Counted from the first letter of the stretch, positions 25,313 to 35,404 are shown. The stretch is 64,000 nt of DNA from Palsa-1392 sp036490335 (GCA_036490335.1 DASXEB010000010.1:1-64000), one strand, 5' to 3'. The notes: a model not told the origin generated them from the letters alone. A program made the numbers and translations.

Positions 25313-28025
25313 CGATTACTTTTCCCAGTAACTCTTGAGGCTTGCTCGCAAGGTAAAGACGAAATTCGTAAGTTGTATTTCGCGCGATCCACGCGGCCTT
25401 CTGTGAGCCGCGATTGTCGCGCGCGAATAAGACCTCAGCCGCGCCCTTAACTGCGACTCGGACCTCGCCAATTTTCCCGGCTGGCAGCTTCCAGCTAATA
25501 ACAGTCGATCCGACGTCCTTGCCGGGCGAAAAGATAACCGGCGATGCCTTGATAAGTTCTGCCGGTTTGGTCTTCAACACCAATGCCCTCAGCTCCTCCA
25601 TTGACGAGTTATAAAGCCGAAACTCATAACTCGAAGTGTCCTTTCCTCCCGTGAAAATTTGCGTGGCTTTTGAGCCACGGGCGAAAATTTCCTCCGGATG
25701 GTTGTCGATCGAAAGAGTGACATAGGAACCTTGACCGGAATGACTGCTCCACGCGATCGCAGCGGACGCTTGCGAACTTAGCGGAGATATCTCCAGAGTG
25801 TCAGGAATAGCGGACAGGGTCGCGGCATCCGGCGCGACTTTTTGAAGAGTGTAGTCATCCACTTTTGCCTTACCCATTTTCGTGGTCGCACGGATCACGC
25901 CGAAGTTCGCTTCTGACGGAGCGCGAAATACTTCTTCGAGAGTTATCCAGTCATTCCCAACTTGTTCGGTTTCCAAAGCAGTTTCGGGTGAAGGAAGAGG
26001 GTGAGATCGGCTATTCAGCCACGTCACTTCCAAAGCGGTTTCCGCAGGTGCTGACGTGGCGCGTCGCGAAGAACAGCGCAAAGAGTAATACTCGTTAGGC
26101 GAAACTCGAACGGGCGAGGAAAGAAGGTAATTGTCCGGGTCGACAACGCAGCTCACCTTGCCATTGTGAGCTTGTTTCGAGTTTACATCAATTCTAGGAC
26201 GCCCGACTGGTGACCAGCCGGCGCTTCCGGCGAACTGGGATGATTCAAACCCTGGGTCTAAGATAAGATTATTTCCAAGAGTTATGAGGCGTTTCGGCTC
26301 GAGCCGGTAAACATACACTCCATTCAGGTTGATTACGGGTTGTAGCCGATGGCTCTCATCGATCGCTGCGGCCAGGCTCGACCAACTTATCTCCACCTCA
26401 TCGAAAATGCTGCCCATTTTGTAAAGGTCAGCATTCACCAGGACATACTCGACCCCCCACGATTGTAGCAGGTCGAGACCTACACTGGATGGAAATCCGG
26501 CTAACGTCGGGAAGTAACTCGCATTAGGTGGATAACTAGCATAGCCCATGACGATTCGTTTCCCGGTCAATCGCGTGCTGTACATCGCCGGCCCGCTGTA
26601 ACCATTTTCCGGAATAGGAAACTCCATGACGATGCCATGACCCGGTTGCTTCGCTAACCAGCGGTCGACTTCCCTCCCGGCAACCGGCGCCATGCCCATC
26701 GGGATCTGCACGGAGTCGACAAGCAAGGCGAATATGGCCGTCAATCCCAGCGCGATTCGAGAAGGTCGATTCCGCAATTTTCCCAGCAGATAAGTTATCC
26801 CTCCAGCCGCGAGCAGGGCGACGGCGACTTCGACGAAAAACCCCATCCGCGCCCAGGATCGAAGAAGGCTGAAGGGAGGAAACCGATTGAGTAACATTAC
26901 CGGCAGCGGGATGCGCGACAGAGGTGCGGTCGCGACGGCCGGATTAATCGAAGATGGATGCGCCAGATACAAGCTCGGGCCTAACGAGAAAAGGAAGCAT
27001 CCTCCGGCCAACGCGAGCAACGCCCAAACTGTCTTGCGGCGCGACGCGCGCAAAGCGCCGACGATGCCGAGGAGCAATGTCGGCAAACCGAGATAGATTT
27101 CCCATTCGGATAGCCACGCGCCGTTTGCTCCACTGCGCCAGTGACTCTGAGCCCAGTGACCGGCGAAGGATTGCCCGATAGGCGGGATAAAGTAGTCGTA
27201 AACGCTCGCGGCGAAGATTTGGGCTTCACCAAGCGAGCGGGGAGCCATCGCGCCGCTGCTCGTCGCAAGTGCGTAGGGCACGATGAAGGGCCCGACTAGC
27301 ATAAGCACGACAACGGTTGCGGCAATTGTCGGACGCCAAAGTGTCGCTAACTCCCGTGGTCTTATCCAGGCTATCCTTACCGCAAGATAAAGACCCGTCG
27401 CGATCGGAACGCTCCACGCGTAATACCATGTCACCCACGCGCAGAGGCTGTAGAAAAGACCGGTGACGACGCCGTTCCTAACCGTAGGTGCTCTAAGTGT
27501 CCGTTCAAGGTAATAGAAGAAAAATAATATCCATTGGGTCGACACGATCGACAGATGACCCTCTGCATGAGTGTAACGATAGGCGCAGGCAGCGACACTG
27601 AGGGCCGCGAAGAATGCGCCGAGCCTGTTTTGCCAGAGCTCGAGAGCGAAGAGATAGGTTCCAAAGGCGGTTAGCGCGAATGATCCGATGATCAGCAAAT
27701 TGTAAGTCGTAACTTCTCCGAGGAGCCGGGTCATCGGCATAAAGAGAAGGACCGTACCGGGAGATAGGTCCTGATTCTTAATCAAGTCGAAACCATAAGG
27801 GACGTAAATGTCCGGGTCGAAAAACGGAGTCTTATGCAGGTCAAAAATCGCGTGGGCGACATACCAGAGCTCCCAAAGGAAATGAAAGTTATCCCCGGGA
27901 TAGGCGCCGATGACGCGATTACGAAGGTGAAGAACCGCCGGCCATGTCAGCAGCAGGGAAATAAGACTGAAATAGAAAAGGAATGCAGTGGGACTAAGGA
28001 AGCCTGCGCGCAGCCGTGCTTTCAT
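25302..28025 (-). CDS. Large membrane glycosyltransferase-like protein with C-terminal Ig-like domains
   Basis: I place the start at ATG 28025 (KARLRAGFLSPTAFLFYFSL), giving 907 residues; the frame to 28244 would overlap the methyltransferase gene. About ten transmembrane helices fill residues 10-480, with an early periplasmic loop (GAYPGDNFHFLWELWYV) like GT-C enzymes. A soluble part follows, with LILDPGFESSQF opening a carbohydrate-binding-like module near 590. Two Ig-like repeats at the end share ISW-type starts and YEFRLY. The same YEF(R/S)L(Y/H) domain opens the methyltransferase at 38436-39764. It probably acts in periplasmic glycan assembly. Confidence 0.6.
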   Translation of the reverse strand: MKARLRAGFLSPTAFLFYFSLISLLLTWPAVLHLRNRVIGAYPGDNFHFLWELWYVAHAIFDLHKTPFFDPDIYVPYGFDLIKNQDLSPGTVLLFMPMTRLLGEVTTYNLLIIGSFALTAFGTYLFALELWQNRLGAFFAALSVAACAYRYTHAEGHLSIVSTQWILFFFYYLERTLRAPTVRNGVVTGLFYSLCAWVTWYYAWSVPIATGLYLAVRIAWIRPRELATLWRPTIAATVVVLMLVGPFIVPYALATSSGAMAPRSLGEAQIFAASVYDYFIPPIGQSFAGHWAQSHWRSGANGAWLSEWEIYLGLPTLLLGIVGALRASRRKTVWALLALAGGCFLFSLGPSLYLAHPSSINPAVATAPLSRIPLPVMLLNRFPPFSLLRSWARMGFFVEVAVALLAAGGITYLLGKLRNRPSRIALGLTAIFALLVDSVQIPMGMAPVAGREVDRWLAKQPGHGIVMEFPIPENGYSGPAMYSTRLTGKRIVMGYASYPPNASYFPTLAGFPSSVGLDLLQSWGVEYVLVNADLYKMGSIFDEVEISWSSLAAAIDESHRLQPVINLNGVYVYRLEPKRLITLGNNLILDPGFESSQFAGSAGWSPVGRPRIDVNSKQAHNGKVSCVVDPDNYLLSSPVRVSPNEYYSLRCSSRRATSAPAETALEVTWLNSRSHPLPSPETALETEQVGNDWITLEEVFRAPSEANFGVIRATTKMGKAKVDDYTLQKVAPDAATLSAIPDTLEISPLSSQASAAIAWSSHSGQGSYVTLSIDNHPEEIFARGSKATQIFTGGKDTSSYEFRLYNSSMEELRALVLKTKPAELIKASPVIFSPGKDVGSTVISWKLPAGKIGEVRVAVKGAAEVLFARDNRGSQKAAWIARNTTYEFRLYLASKPQELLGKVIVRP

Positions 28026-28065
28026 CTGACAATTTGAGATATGTTGAGCAAGCCTGACGGAGATA

Positions 28066-28842
28066 TCACTCGGAATCGTTCCGGCAAACGCAGAAAAGTA
28101 AGTTGCCCGGAAGCACGTTTTGCCATCTATCCTCCCAGTCCTCGAACCGGAGAGCCATCTGATAGGAGATAGGAGCCAGAAACGGAGCGAAGCCATTGAA
28201 TGTTCCCAGTCGAATGACCGACCAGCCAGCCTTTGCGCAGGCAAGACTTAGCTTTGACTTCGTAAAGTGACTTATATGTTGATCGCCGGCGAGGTGAGGG
28301 ACAAGACTCAGTCGATCGAGCATCCATTCTATGACTGGCCAGGCGCTGCGGTAGTTGGGCGTCGTCAGTAAGAGATGGCCTCCAGGCTTTGCGAGCCTCT
28401 TGAAAAGACGCAGCACCTCTAAAACTTGTTCCTCATATAGGTGCTCGATGACTTCCAGAGAGTAAATCCAATCGAACGCGTCGCTGCCGGCCAAGTCCTC
28501 GAACTGGCCGAGGACGAACTGCAGCTTCTCTCCGCCGTAGCTCTGACGCGCAAAATCGATCGCGCAGGGATTGCTGTCACTCCCGACAACTGACGCGCAG
28601 CGCCGGGCAAGAAAGTGACTGATAACTCCCGAACCGCAGCCGGCGTCGAGTGCGCGATCAGTCGACGCGGGCGCGGCGACGCGTTCGATAAGTCGCAGCT
28701 TCGCCTGGTGCCAGAAGCGTTGCGCGGCATTCTCCGAGTTATGTGCTAGCGCCTGGTAATCGCCACGAATGACGATGCCGTCCCTGTTTCTGCGTCGCGG
28801 CGAGTTAGTTGATTGAGTCACAGCGCGGCAGACTAAGAGCAA
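28066..28842 (-). CDS. Class I SAM-dependent methyltransferase (UbiG-like)
   Basis: This protein has up to 258 residues. The SAM loop is ALDAGCGSGVISHFLARR (about residues 62-80), followed by VVGSDSNPCAIDFAR, then the conserved FDWIYSLEVIEHL and LAKPGGHLLLTTPN. The best match in style is UbiG/Methyltransf_11 proteins that modify small molecules or sugars. TTG 28842 gives the full frame and overlaps the upstream glycosyltransferase stop by ten bases; GTG 28821 is an equally good start. It lies between two glycan-locus genes on the same strand. Confidence 0.75.
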   Translation of the reverse strand: MLLVCRAVTQSTNSPRRRNRDGIVIRGDYQALAHNSENAAQRFWHQAKLRLIERVAAPASTDRALDAGCGSGVISHFLARRCASVVGSDSNPCAIDFARQSYGGEKLQFVLGQFEDLAGSDAFDWIYSLEVIEHLYEEQVLEVLRLFKRLAKPGGHLLLTTPNYRSAWPVIEWMLDRLSLVPHLAGDQHISHFTKSKLSLACAKAGWSVIRLGTFNGFAPFLAPISYQMALRFEDWEDRWQNVLPGNLLFCVCRNDSE

Positions 28843-29852
28843 GTGTTAGAGTCCTCTTTCGCATGGCCTAACTTGGCGGCAAGAAGATATCGAGGCCGGC
28901 GCTTCGTCTCTTCATAGACTCGAGCGATATAGGTGCCGATAATGCCGAGACTAACCATTAAAACGCCGCCGATGATAAGTTGTAGCAGTATAACTGTCGT
29001 AAACCCCGGCAAAGCCAAACCGTGAAAATAGAGTGTCACGGCATATACGGCAAAGAAAAATGAGCAGAGCAGAAACAACCCTCCCATGAGAGTCACTAAC
29101 TGCAGAGGCAGCGATGAGAAGGCGGTGATCGCTGTAATCGCGAGGCGAAAGAGCTGTAAGAAAGACCACTTGGACAGACCATCCAATCGTTCCGCAATTT
29201 CAAAGGGCAGTTGTTTTCGGCGATAGCCCACCCATCCGACCATTCCCCGGAAAAAGGTGTTTCGCTCCGACATTTCCTGCCAGGCGGTGACCACCTTTCG
29301 GTCGAGAAGCTTGAAATCCGAAGCGCCACGCAAGTGATATCCCGATAGATGCGTGATGGTGTAATAGAAAAGTCGCGCGCCCAACCGATTCTTCCATGAC
29401 TCACGACCGCGCGTGGCTTTCACGCCTTCGACTATCTCCCAGCCTTCATCGCGCCAAAGCCGAATCATTTCCGGCAAAAGCGCGGGCGGGTGTTGTAAGT
29501 CGGCATCCATAACTATGCAGGCGCGGCCGCGCGACGCGTCAAGCCCAGCCGAGAGGGCTGCTTCCTTGCCGAAGTTACGGCTAAGTCTTAGTCCTTTGAT
29601 TTCGGGAAACGTTTCTTGCAGTCCGTGCAATAGCTCCCAGGTATTATCGGAGGAGCCGTCGTCGATGAGTATCAACTCAAAAGTTAGACCGGTCTGGACG
29701 ACGTGGTTTCGGATTGAGGCAAGGTTTTCGTTTAGCTGTCGTCCTTCGTTGAACACGGGCACGACGACTGAAATGTCCGGAGCTAGAGCTTCTGCGGCGA
29801 AAGGCAGGATTGCACCGCAAGCGGCGCAGCGCGATGAGAATTCCGTAGCCAT
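28833..29852 (-). CDS. Family 2 glycosyltransferase, ArnC/DPM1-like
   Basis: This 339-residue protein has a GT-A domain beginning ISVVVPVFNEGRQLNENL near residue 28. LIDDGSSDNTWELL and the DxD-like MDADLQHPP near 115 follow, and later ASDFKLLDRKV and SKWSFLQLF. Two transmembrane helices at about 245-310 end in the conserved LGIIGTYIARVYEETKRRPRY. This is the arrangement of undecaprenyl-phosphate sugar transferases (ArnC, GtrB), which put one sugar on the lipid carrier. An unusual N-terminal extension has CAACG, part of a possible zinc site. The sugar is not identifiable. Confidence 0.85.
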   Translation of the reverse strand: MATEFSSRCAACGAILPFAAEALAPDISVVVPVFNEGRQLNENLASIRNHVVQTGLTFELILIDDGSSDNTWELLHGLQETFPEIKGLRLSRNFGKEAALSAGLDASRGRACIVMDADLQHPPALLPEMIRLWRDEGWEIVEGVKATRGRESWKNRLGARLFYYTITHLSGYHLRGASDFKLLDRKVVTAWQEMSERNTFFRGMVGWVGYRRKQLPFEIAERLDGLSKWSFLQLFRLAITAITAFSSLPLQLVTLMGGLFLLCSFFFAVYAVTLYFHGLALPGFTTVILLQLIIGGVLMVSLGIIGTYIARVYEETKRRPRYLLAAKLGHAKEDSNTCS

Positions 29853-29923
29853 TTAATCACACAACGAGTGCAAGCCGTCTGCTGGCAAAGTCAGCAAACG
29901 GGAATGCGCGAAACGAGAATGTC

Positions 29924-29949
29924 AAAAAAAATTTGCCTCCTAGCCGGCA
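29924..29949 (-). terminator. Possible terminator after the sulfotransferase gene
   Basis: Read on the minus strand, TGCC(GGCTAGGA)GGCA forms a short four-base stem, followed at once by AATTTTTTTT. It lies about 30 bases past the stop of the gene at 29981-31384. The stem is short, so this is only a candidate. Confidence 0.35.
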
Positions 29950-29980
29950 GACTGCCTAACGAGAAAAGAGATAACCATCC

Positions 29981-31384
29981 CTAAATCGCGGGCCGACGCC
30001 GGCGACCTCTTAGGGCTGAGGCGAGTTTTCGCGCGAACCATTTGAAAGGAGCGACGATCCAGTTTTTGCGACTCTGCAATTTCTTCTGGAGCGTTTTCAG
30101 AGCTGCATGTTTCTCTTTTACCTGCTGCCGCAACATCGCGAGATCGCGCGTCTGCGCGGCGCATTTACTCTGGAGATCGGCGACGATAACGGCTTTCTGA
30201 TCCAACTCGGCCTGGAGACCAAACGCCCAGTTCGTTCGCTCCCGGCACGTGCCTTGGAGCTCAAGGATCAGCGCATCTTTTCGCGCGGTCGCGGCGTCGA
30301 GGCGCTTGGCCCAGTTTGTTTGCTCGAGTAACTCCGCTTGGAGCCCGAGAACGACGTTGTCTCGCTGCGTAATTTCGCGACTGAGTTCCAAGGCCCAGTC
30401 GGTCCGCTGTTGTAATTCACGATCCACGTTTTTGAGCGCGTCGTGGAGACTCGTGTTCCTTCCCTCGGAGTCAAAGACATACTCAATCCTTTCTTCGAAC
30501 TGGCGTTCGAGCCAGTCCGCCGCCGCCGGATTGGAAATCGCCGGCAAATTGTCGTCGTTTCCCAGCTTCTTCCATAGCTCTTGCGCTCCTATAATCGTTA
30601 GGTCATCGACCAGGTCGCCCGGCACGGTGTATGACTCGACGCGCGAGCTGTTGATCTTTATCGTCAAAGGCTCCAGACATTCGGGTGCGAATGCTTCTCC
30701 GCAAAAATCGAGGATGCGCCGGAGACAATCCTCGGAGCGCTTCACCAGATCACGATAGAAAACCCGCAGCATCACGGACGAGCCATAGGCTCCTTCGGCA
30801 TCAAGGACGGCGCGAACGTATCGCTGCCAGCGATCGTAGCCCTCGGCGAGGCTGCTAACTATCTTAAAATTCGCAATCCGGTCGAAGTGATACATCGAAT
30901 GAGCGACCTGGTCGCAGTCGCGCACGATATGAATGAAGCGCGCTTCGGGAAAAAGCTTATGCAGGCCGAAGATGCCGAAGGAATATTCCGGTGTCCCGTC
31001 GACCCATCGCTCCTTTGGATCGGAAGGGCTACGCTCAATTTGAATCGCCGGAATATTTCCCGGCGCGTCCGGTCCCGAAAGGCGCAGCCGGCGTTCCAAG
31101 AAAGAGGCGCGGTGGGAAATGATCGCGTCGTCAATGGCGTTGCCGATTGTCGACATCAGGCGATCGCGACTTATTCCCATGGAAAAGAGTTGCGAGAGTT
31201 CGCCTCGCATCGAACCGCGCCGAAAGGCAACGCCGACGTCGACTGCAAACGAACTCATCCAGTTCGATTCCGCGAGACCGAGTAGATTCGGATGCTGGCC
31301 GAGACACCAGGTAAGAATGCTTGTGCCGGAGCGCGGCGAACCGACAACGAAGATAGGCCCACGGGCCGGGGTTTTTGTTTTCAT
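29981..31384 (-). CDS. Sulfotransferase family protein with coiled-coil, W-repeat tail
   Basis: This protein has 467 residues. Residues 10-270 are a PAPS-dependent sulfotransferase domain (Sulfotransfer_3 type), with the 5'-phosphosulfate loop VGSPRSGTSILTWCLGQHP at 14-32 and the 3'-phosphate region FIHIVRDCDQVAHSMYHFDR near 150. Residues about 330-440 form a coiled coil with three similar units, LQQRTDWALELS, LLEQTNWAKRLD and CRERTNWAFGLQ. A very basic tail (WIVAPFKWFARK, then RRRR) ends the protein and may lie on the membrane. It probably sulfates a glycan or small molecule of this locus. It is divergent from the gene at 31532. Confidence 0.75.
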   Translation of the reverse strand: MKTKTPARGPIFVVGSPRSGTSILTWCLGQHPNLLGLAESNWMSSFAVDVGVAFRRGSMRGELSQLFSMGISRDRLMSTIGNAIDDAIISHRASFLERRLRLSGPDAPGNIPAIQIERSPSDPKERWVDGTPEYSFGIFGLHKLFPEARFIHIVRDCDQVAHSMYHFDRIANFKIVSSLAEGYDRWQRYVRAVLDAEGAYGSSVMLRVFYRDLVKRSEDCLRRILDFCGEAFAPECLEPLTIKINSSRVESYTVPGDLVDDLTIIGAQELWKKLGNDDNLPAISNPAAADWLERQFEERIEYVFDSEGRNTSLHDALKNVDRELQQRTDWALELSREITQRDNVVLGLQAELLEQTNWAKRLDAATARKDALILELQGTCRERTNWAFGLQAELDQKAVIVADLQSKCAAQTRDLAMLRQQVKEKHAALKTLQKKLQSRKNWIVAPFKWFARKLASALRGRRRRPAI

Positions 31385-31531
31385 TTCGGTAGAGTGCTTG
31401 CAGGTCGCTCAAGTTTTCTTTTAGAAAGCAGCCGGATTGTCAAGTTCAAGAAACGGGAATCGCGGTCAATTACCGTAATGAGTTCCGTTTTTTGCGACCC
31501 GGAAACATTGCATTCCTAACTCTGGCGCGAC

Positions 31532-33016
31532 TTGACTGTGCGAAGATTAGCGGCACGCTCAGTTTTAATCCGCTCAACCAAAGATACAGCCAACCAAGTG
31601 CAGCCGGCCACCATCGATCACCCGCAGCGTCAGGCAGGTCTGCCAGCGCACCACATTCTTTGGCTGCTCGTGATCCTGCTCGCGGGACTCAGTGAAGCCT
31701 TCTTTTGTTACCGGCAGGTGCGCCGCGAGCCGATCCGATTTGATGAAGCGGCCTATTGCATGGCCGCGACTGATATCCAGCGCGATGGAGTCATAAGTAA
31801 GTATCTGTTCTCAAACATTCGCACTTATATCTATCCGGCGTTTGTTGCCGTGACCGCCAAGGATGTCGCCTTGCGAAACGACCAGACGCGGCGCTCCATC
31901 TTTATCGTGCAGACCTTTCTATATTTCGCGAGCGTGATTGTTCTTTATTTTGTCTGGCAAAGATATCTCGGGGTTACAAAGGCGCTGGCCGTCCTGGCGC
32001 TGTTTTGTCTCAATCCGATTTTTCTCGTCTATCTTAGTTACATTCTCACCGAGATTTTTTCCTTACTCCTGACTCTCGCCTTTGTAACTTTGGTCGCCTG
32101 CAGTCTCCGCGAAAATCATATTCCGAAATGGTGGCACTCAGTCTTGCTCGGTCTCATTCTCGGCGCCGCAATTATGACTCGACCGGCAAACATCTATCTC
32201 ATGACTTTATGGCTGCCCGGCGTTTGCCTTCACCTTTGGCGAGCCTATCGGGCGGGTAGCCTGACAAGGGCGATTACGATGTCGGCAATCAGTCTCCTCA
32301 TCTTAACTGCCATCTGTGTGCCGCAGTATATCAATAACTCTCGTTATTGGCATCGGAAAACCCCGCTGGTCGCAAACGATCTTGGCGGGAACGTTATCCA
32401 TTGGGGCCGGTTGTATGTGAAATACGCGACTTACTGGGGACCGAAAGGCGATCCCCGGCTTCGCTATACCAATCCATTTTTTGCCTCGCTTCCGGATCAT
32501 CCAACCCTCGCCCAACGGTCGTGGGCTGAAGTCAGATCGGACGCCGTGCACGTATTCGCTCTCGTCGACCAGGACTTCATCCGGACTTATACTTACTCGC
32601 TTACTCCGTCGACGCGATGGCTCGGGACTATTGGCAGTCTAAGTCTCTTTATGATCGGTTCTTTCGGTATCCTTGTTTCATCCGCGTTCGGCGCCGCCGA
32701 GCTTTGGCAATCGAGATTCATCCAAGTAGGCCGTACAAACATACTCGCCGTCGCGAGCCTGATCGCGCTCCTCGGTTGCGTCGCCCTTTATGCGCGGACT
32801 TCGGTGGAAGCGCGCTACGGTCTCCCGATTCTCGCGTTTAGCTCGCTCTTCTTGCCGTCGGCGATCACAAGCTGGAGCCGACTGCGGCTTACGTTGCGAC
32901 TGGCTTCCGCTGCAATTTTCTGTGTGTTGTTGTTGTCCGGATGCGTGTTATCCCATTGGGTTCAGGCGCAGGCGCCCTCGATCGTCCAGGCTTGGAAATT
33001 GCAGGGACGTCAGTAA
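31532..33016 (+). CDS. GT39/ArnT-like membrane glycosyltransferase
   Basis: This protein of up to 494 residues has about eleven hydrophobic segments. The first periplasmic loop carries REPIRFDEAAYCMAATDI, whose Asp-Glu pair matches the catalytic position of GT39/ArnT-type enzymes that use polyprenyl-phosphate sugars. A C-terminal stretch, TSVEARYGLPILAFSSLFLPS, resembles the family's last helices. The start is uncertain: TTG 31532 opens the frame and GTG 31598 is closer to the first helix. Divergent transcription from the sulfotransferase gene implies promoters in 31385-31531. Confidence 0.6.
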   Translation: MTVRRLAARSVLIRSTKDTANQVQPATIDHPQRQAGLPAHHILWLLVILLAGLSEAFFCYRQVRREPIRFDEAAYCMAATDIQRDGVISKYLFSNIRTYIYPAFVAVTAKDVALRNDQTRRSIFIVQTFLYFASVIVLYFVWQRYLGVTKALAVLALFCLNPIFLVYLSYILTEIFSLLLTLAFVTLVACSLRENHIPKWWHSVLLGLILGAAIMTRPANIYLMTLWLPGVCLHLWRAYRAGSLTRAITMSAISLLILTAICVPQYINNSRYWHRKTPLVANDLGGNVIHWGRLYVKYATYWGPKGDPRLRYTNPFFASLPDHPTLAQRSWAEVRSDAVHVFALVDQDFIRTYTYSLTPSTRWLGTIGSLSLFMIGSFGILVSSAFGAAELWQSRFIQVGRTNILAVASLIALLGCVALYARTSVEARYGLPILAFSSLFLPSAITSWSRLRLTLRLASAAIFCVLLLSGCVLSHWVQAQAPSIVQAWKLQGRQ

Positions 33017-33067
33017 CCAAAGCTGCCCGTTAAACTTGATCGCGCCTCATGAACGAACGGTAATCTC

Positions 33068-35404
33068 ATGGTTTTACAAGACGGCTCGTTCGCGACAAAA
33101 AAGGCTACATTAGCCCGCGACGCGTTCTTCATTTTCCTACTCGTTATTTTTTTCATCTATCGATTTTTTGATGCCCTAACGAGTAAAGCTCTGTTTGCTC
33201 CCTACGGGGATAACGTTTACATCCACGCGCCGCTTTTTAGCGCGCTCTCCCGACTCGTGCGATCGGGTCAGGACCCGCTCTGGGTGCCTTCCTTCTTTTC
33301 CGGTCTGCCCATTTATAACAGCCCGTATTTTTCGATCACGTATCCCTTTTATTTTTTTCATCTGTTCAATTACGGGGACCTTTCGCACTCCCTGCATGTC
33401 CTGACTCAGGTGACGCTGTTCCATCTTTTTATCTTCGCGGCCAACGTCTATGTCCTCTGTCGCGTCGCCGGTGCGAACGCCGCCGGTTCATTTATCGGAG
33501 CCAGCCTGAGTCTGATCGCCACGAATACGATCGTTTACGCAAACTGGGTAACGGTAATTGCGCCGTACTCCTGGATGCCACTGTTCATGGCTGGCTGTAT
33601 TGGCCTTATCCGGCGACCTGGTTCGGTTGGAGCCATTGCCCTAACGACTATAGGAGCGAGCCTTCTCACATTGGCGGGGCCGTCGCAGGCAGTCATCCAT
33701 GCGATCCTTTGGGGAGGGGTTGTAATTCTTTGCGCCATCGTGTGGCTTTTTAGAACGAAGCCGGGAATCATCCCAATTCTGGTACGATCCCTTATTTGGA
33801 TCGCAATTTCGACGTTCGGTTTAGCGGCAGTTGCGATCATCCCGATGTTTCTGGCTACGGGAACGATGGAACGCTGGGTTGGCAGGGGAGCAGCGATTAT
33901 AGGTTATCAGCCGATTCCGTGGCGAAGCTTCACTGAAGCACAGTTAAAGGGCAAGGAAATCGTCGGGGTCATCTGGCCGATAACTACTCACGCCATTGTC
34001 GCGTCGCCTTATGTTGGACCTATAACTCTGGTGGGCGTTGTGCTTGCAGTGATGGCCTGGCGCAAGAAGCAGGCCATGACTTCATTCGTTGTTCCGGTCG
34101 CCGCCGTGCTCGCGATTTATTTTCTCTGGGCATCCTTCGGCTCCAACCTCGGCCTGGCATATATTCATTATCACATTCCCTTGCTCAACAAGATTCGCGA
34201 GCCGAGCCGCTACCTCGTTCTCTTTGTCATCATGTCGTGCCTTCTTGCCGCCATCGGCTATAGTCATTTGTCTTTTCTAAGTCGATCAATTCTTGACAAC
34301 AAAAGCGGCCGCCTTGCGATCGCGTGCGTGGTTATCTTCGTTTCAGTTTGTTTACTTGGACCGAAGAGTAGCTGGACAACGACGCGCAAGATCGTCGGCG
34401 TGGAGGTTGGGATGCTGGTTATCGTCGTCGGTGCGATCGGAGTTGGGATGACCAAGACGAAAGGCGCCCTCACGACACTAACAGTCATTGGGCTGCTGCC
34501 CCTTAACCATTCCATCGCAACGATGGGCGCGGCGCCGCCGAGTAAGTCAGCGATGCTCGCGGCGACGAAGGTCCCACTTCGCGTTCTCGGGATCCTGGCG
34601 GCGACCGAGACTGATCTCGACCAGTTTCGCGTCGATTACGAAGGAACGAAACTCCCGCCCGCGTGGTGGGCGATGGACGGGGTCTTCTTTAACTTGCGGA
34701 GCGTGCGCGGATTTCTCCAGCCCGTGCCGGTCGATCGTGTGGTGATACAATCAAGGATAGGACAACCAGTCGTCAGGTCGCTTTTGGCGACCAAGTATAT
34801 CGTCTCCGGTCCCGACGCGAAGAAACCTCTTCCGGGCGAGAAGATTTGCCTAAGAGTTGGACCTTACTCAGTGATTGAAAATGACGAGGCGATCCCAAAG
34901 GTTTCCTTCGTATCAAAAATCGCTGGCGAGATAGCTCGGCCCGATGCAATTTTTGATCAGATCGCGGTAGCTCCTGATGTAAAAGCGCAGACCTGGCTGC
35001 TCTCGAAAGACTATCCTGTGGTCAGCGCGGAACTTCCCGCTGCGACGGTTAAGGTCTTGGAAAGTCCGCCGCCGACGGTCGAGTTGCGGCAGAAGGATAT
35101 CAATCACCTGACAGTTATTCGGAGTTCGACTCGGCCGGAGATACTCCGGTTGAACGAGATTTTTTCTCCAGACTGGCACATGAAGATAGGTCATCGAAAC
35201 CTGACGACGTTTCCTGTTGACGGTTATTTGGAAGGGACAGTAGTGCCGGCTGGTAACAACACGATAATGATCACGTTCGAGCCGGTACTCTTTGAATGGC
35301 TAAGATGGCTGCAACGGCTGACGCTGGCGGTGCTTTTCCTTCTCGCGGTCTACCCTTTTCTTCGTCGCGCGGCCACTCGTAGTCGCGCCACCGCCGCGGC
35401 CTAA
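33068..35404 (+). CDS. YfhO-family-like membrane protein
   Basis: This 778-residue protein has about twelve transmembrane helices in residues 20-480 and a soluble C-terminal domain ending with one more helix near 750. The early loop YGDNVYIHAPLFSALSRLVRSGQDPLWVPSFFSGLPIYNSPY matches the YfhO family, whose members are thought to glycosylate teichoic acids or other polymers outside the membrane. The TAA stop (35402-35404) lies inside a GCCTAACGA word and overlaps the end of the convergent gene by four bases. It is probably the partner of a polyprenyl-phosphate sugar synthase here. Confidence 0.7.
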   Translation: MVLQDGSFATKKATLARDAFFIFLLVIFFIYRFFDALTSKALFAPYGDNVYIHAPLFSALSRLVRSGQDPLWVPSFFSGLPIYNSPYFSITYPFYFFHLFNYGDLSHSLHVLTQVTLFHLFIFAANVYVLCRVAGANAAGSFIGASLSLIATNTIVYANWVTVIAPYSWMPLFMAGCIGLIRRPGSVGAIALTTIGASLLTLAGPSQAVIHAILWGGVVILCAIVWLFRTKPGIIPILVRSLIWIAISTFGLAAVAIIPMFLATGTMERWVGRGAAIIGYQPIPWRSFTEAQLKGKEIVGVIWPITTHAIVASPYVGPITLVGVVLAVMAWRKKQAMTSFVVPVAAVLAIYFLWASFGSNLGLAYIHYHIPLLNKIREPSRYLVLFVIMSCLLAAIGYSHLSFLSRSILDNKSGRLAIACVVIFVSVCLLGPKSSWTTTRKIVGVEVGMLVIVVGAIGVGMTKTKGALTTLTVIGLLPLNHSIATMGAAPPSKSAMLAATKVPLRVLGILAATETDLDQFRVDYEGTKLPPAWWAMDGVFFNLRSVRGFLQPVPVDRVVIQSRIGQPVVRSLLATKYIVSGPDAKKPLPGEKICLRVGPYSVIENDEAIPKVSFVSKIAGEIARPDAIFDQIAVAPDVKAQTWLLSKDYPVVSAELPAATVKVLESPPPTVELRQKDINHLTVIRSSTRPEILRLNEIFSPDWHMKIGHRNLTTFPVDGYLEGTVVPAGNNTIMITFEPVLFEWLRWLQRLTLAVLFLLAVYPFLRRAATRSRATAAA

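Noticed and set aside
28026..28244. 73-residue N-terminal extension of the large membrane protein
   Set aside because: It would overlap most of the end of the upstream methyltransferase gene, and the first transmembrane helix is well placed for a start at 28025.
31585..31615. Resemblance of CAGCCAACCAAGTGCAGCCGGCC to an attC left end
   Set aside because: The first box does not fit RYYYAAC, no right box follows within 200 bases, and the stretch is at the start of a membrane-protein gene.
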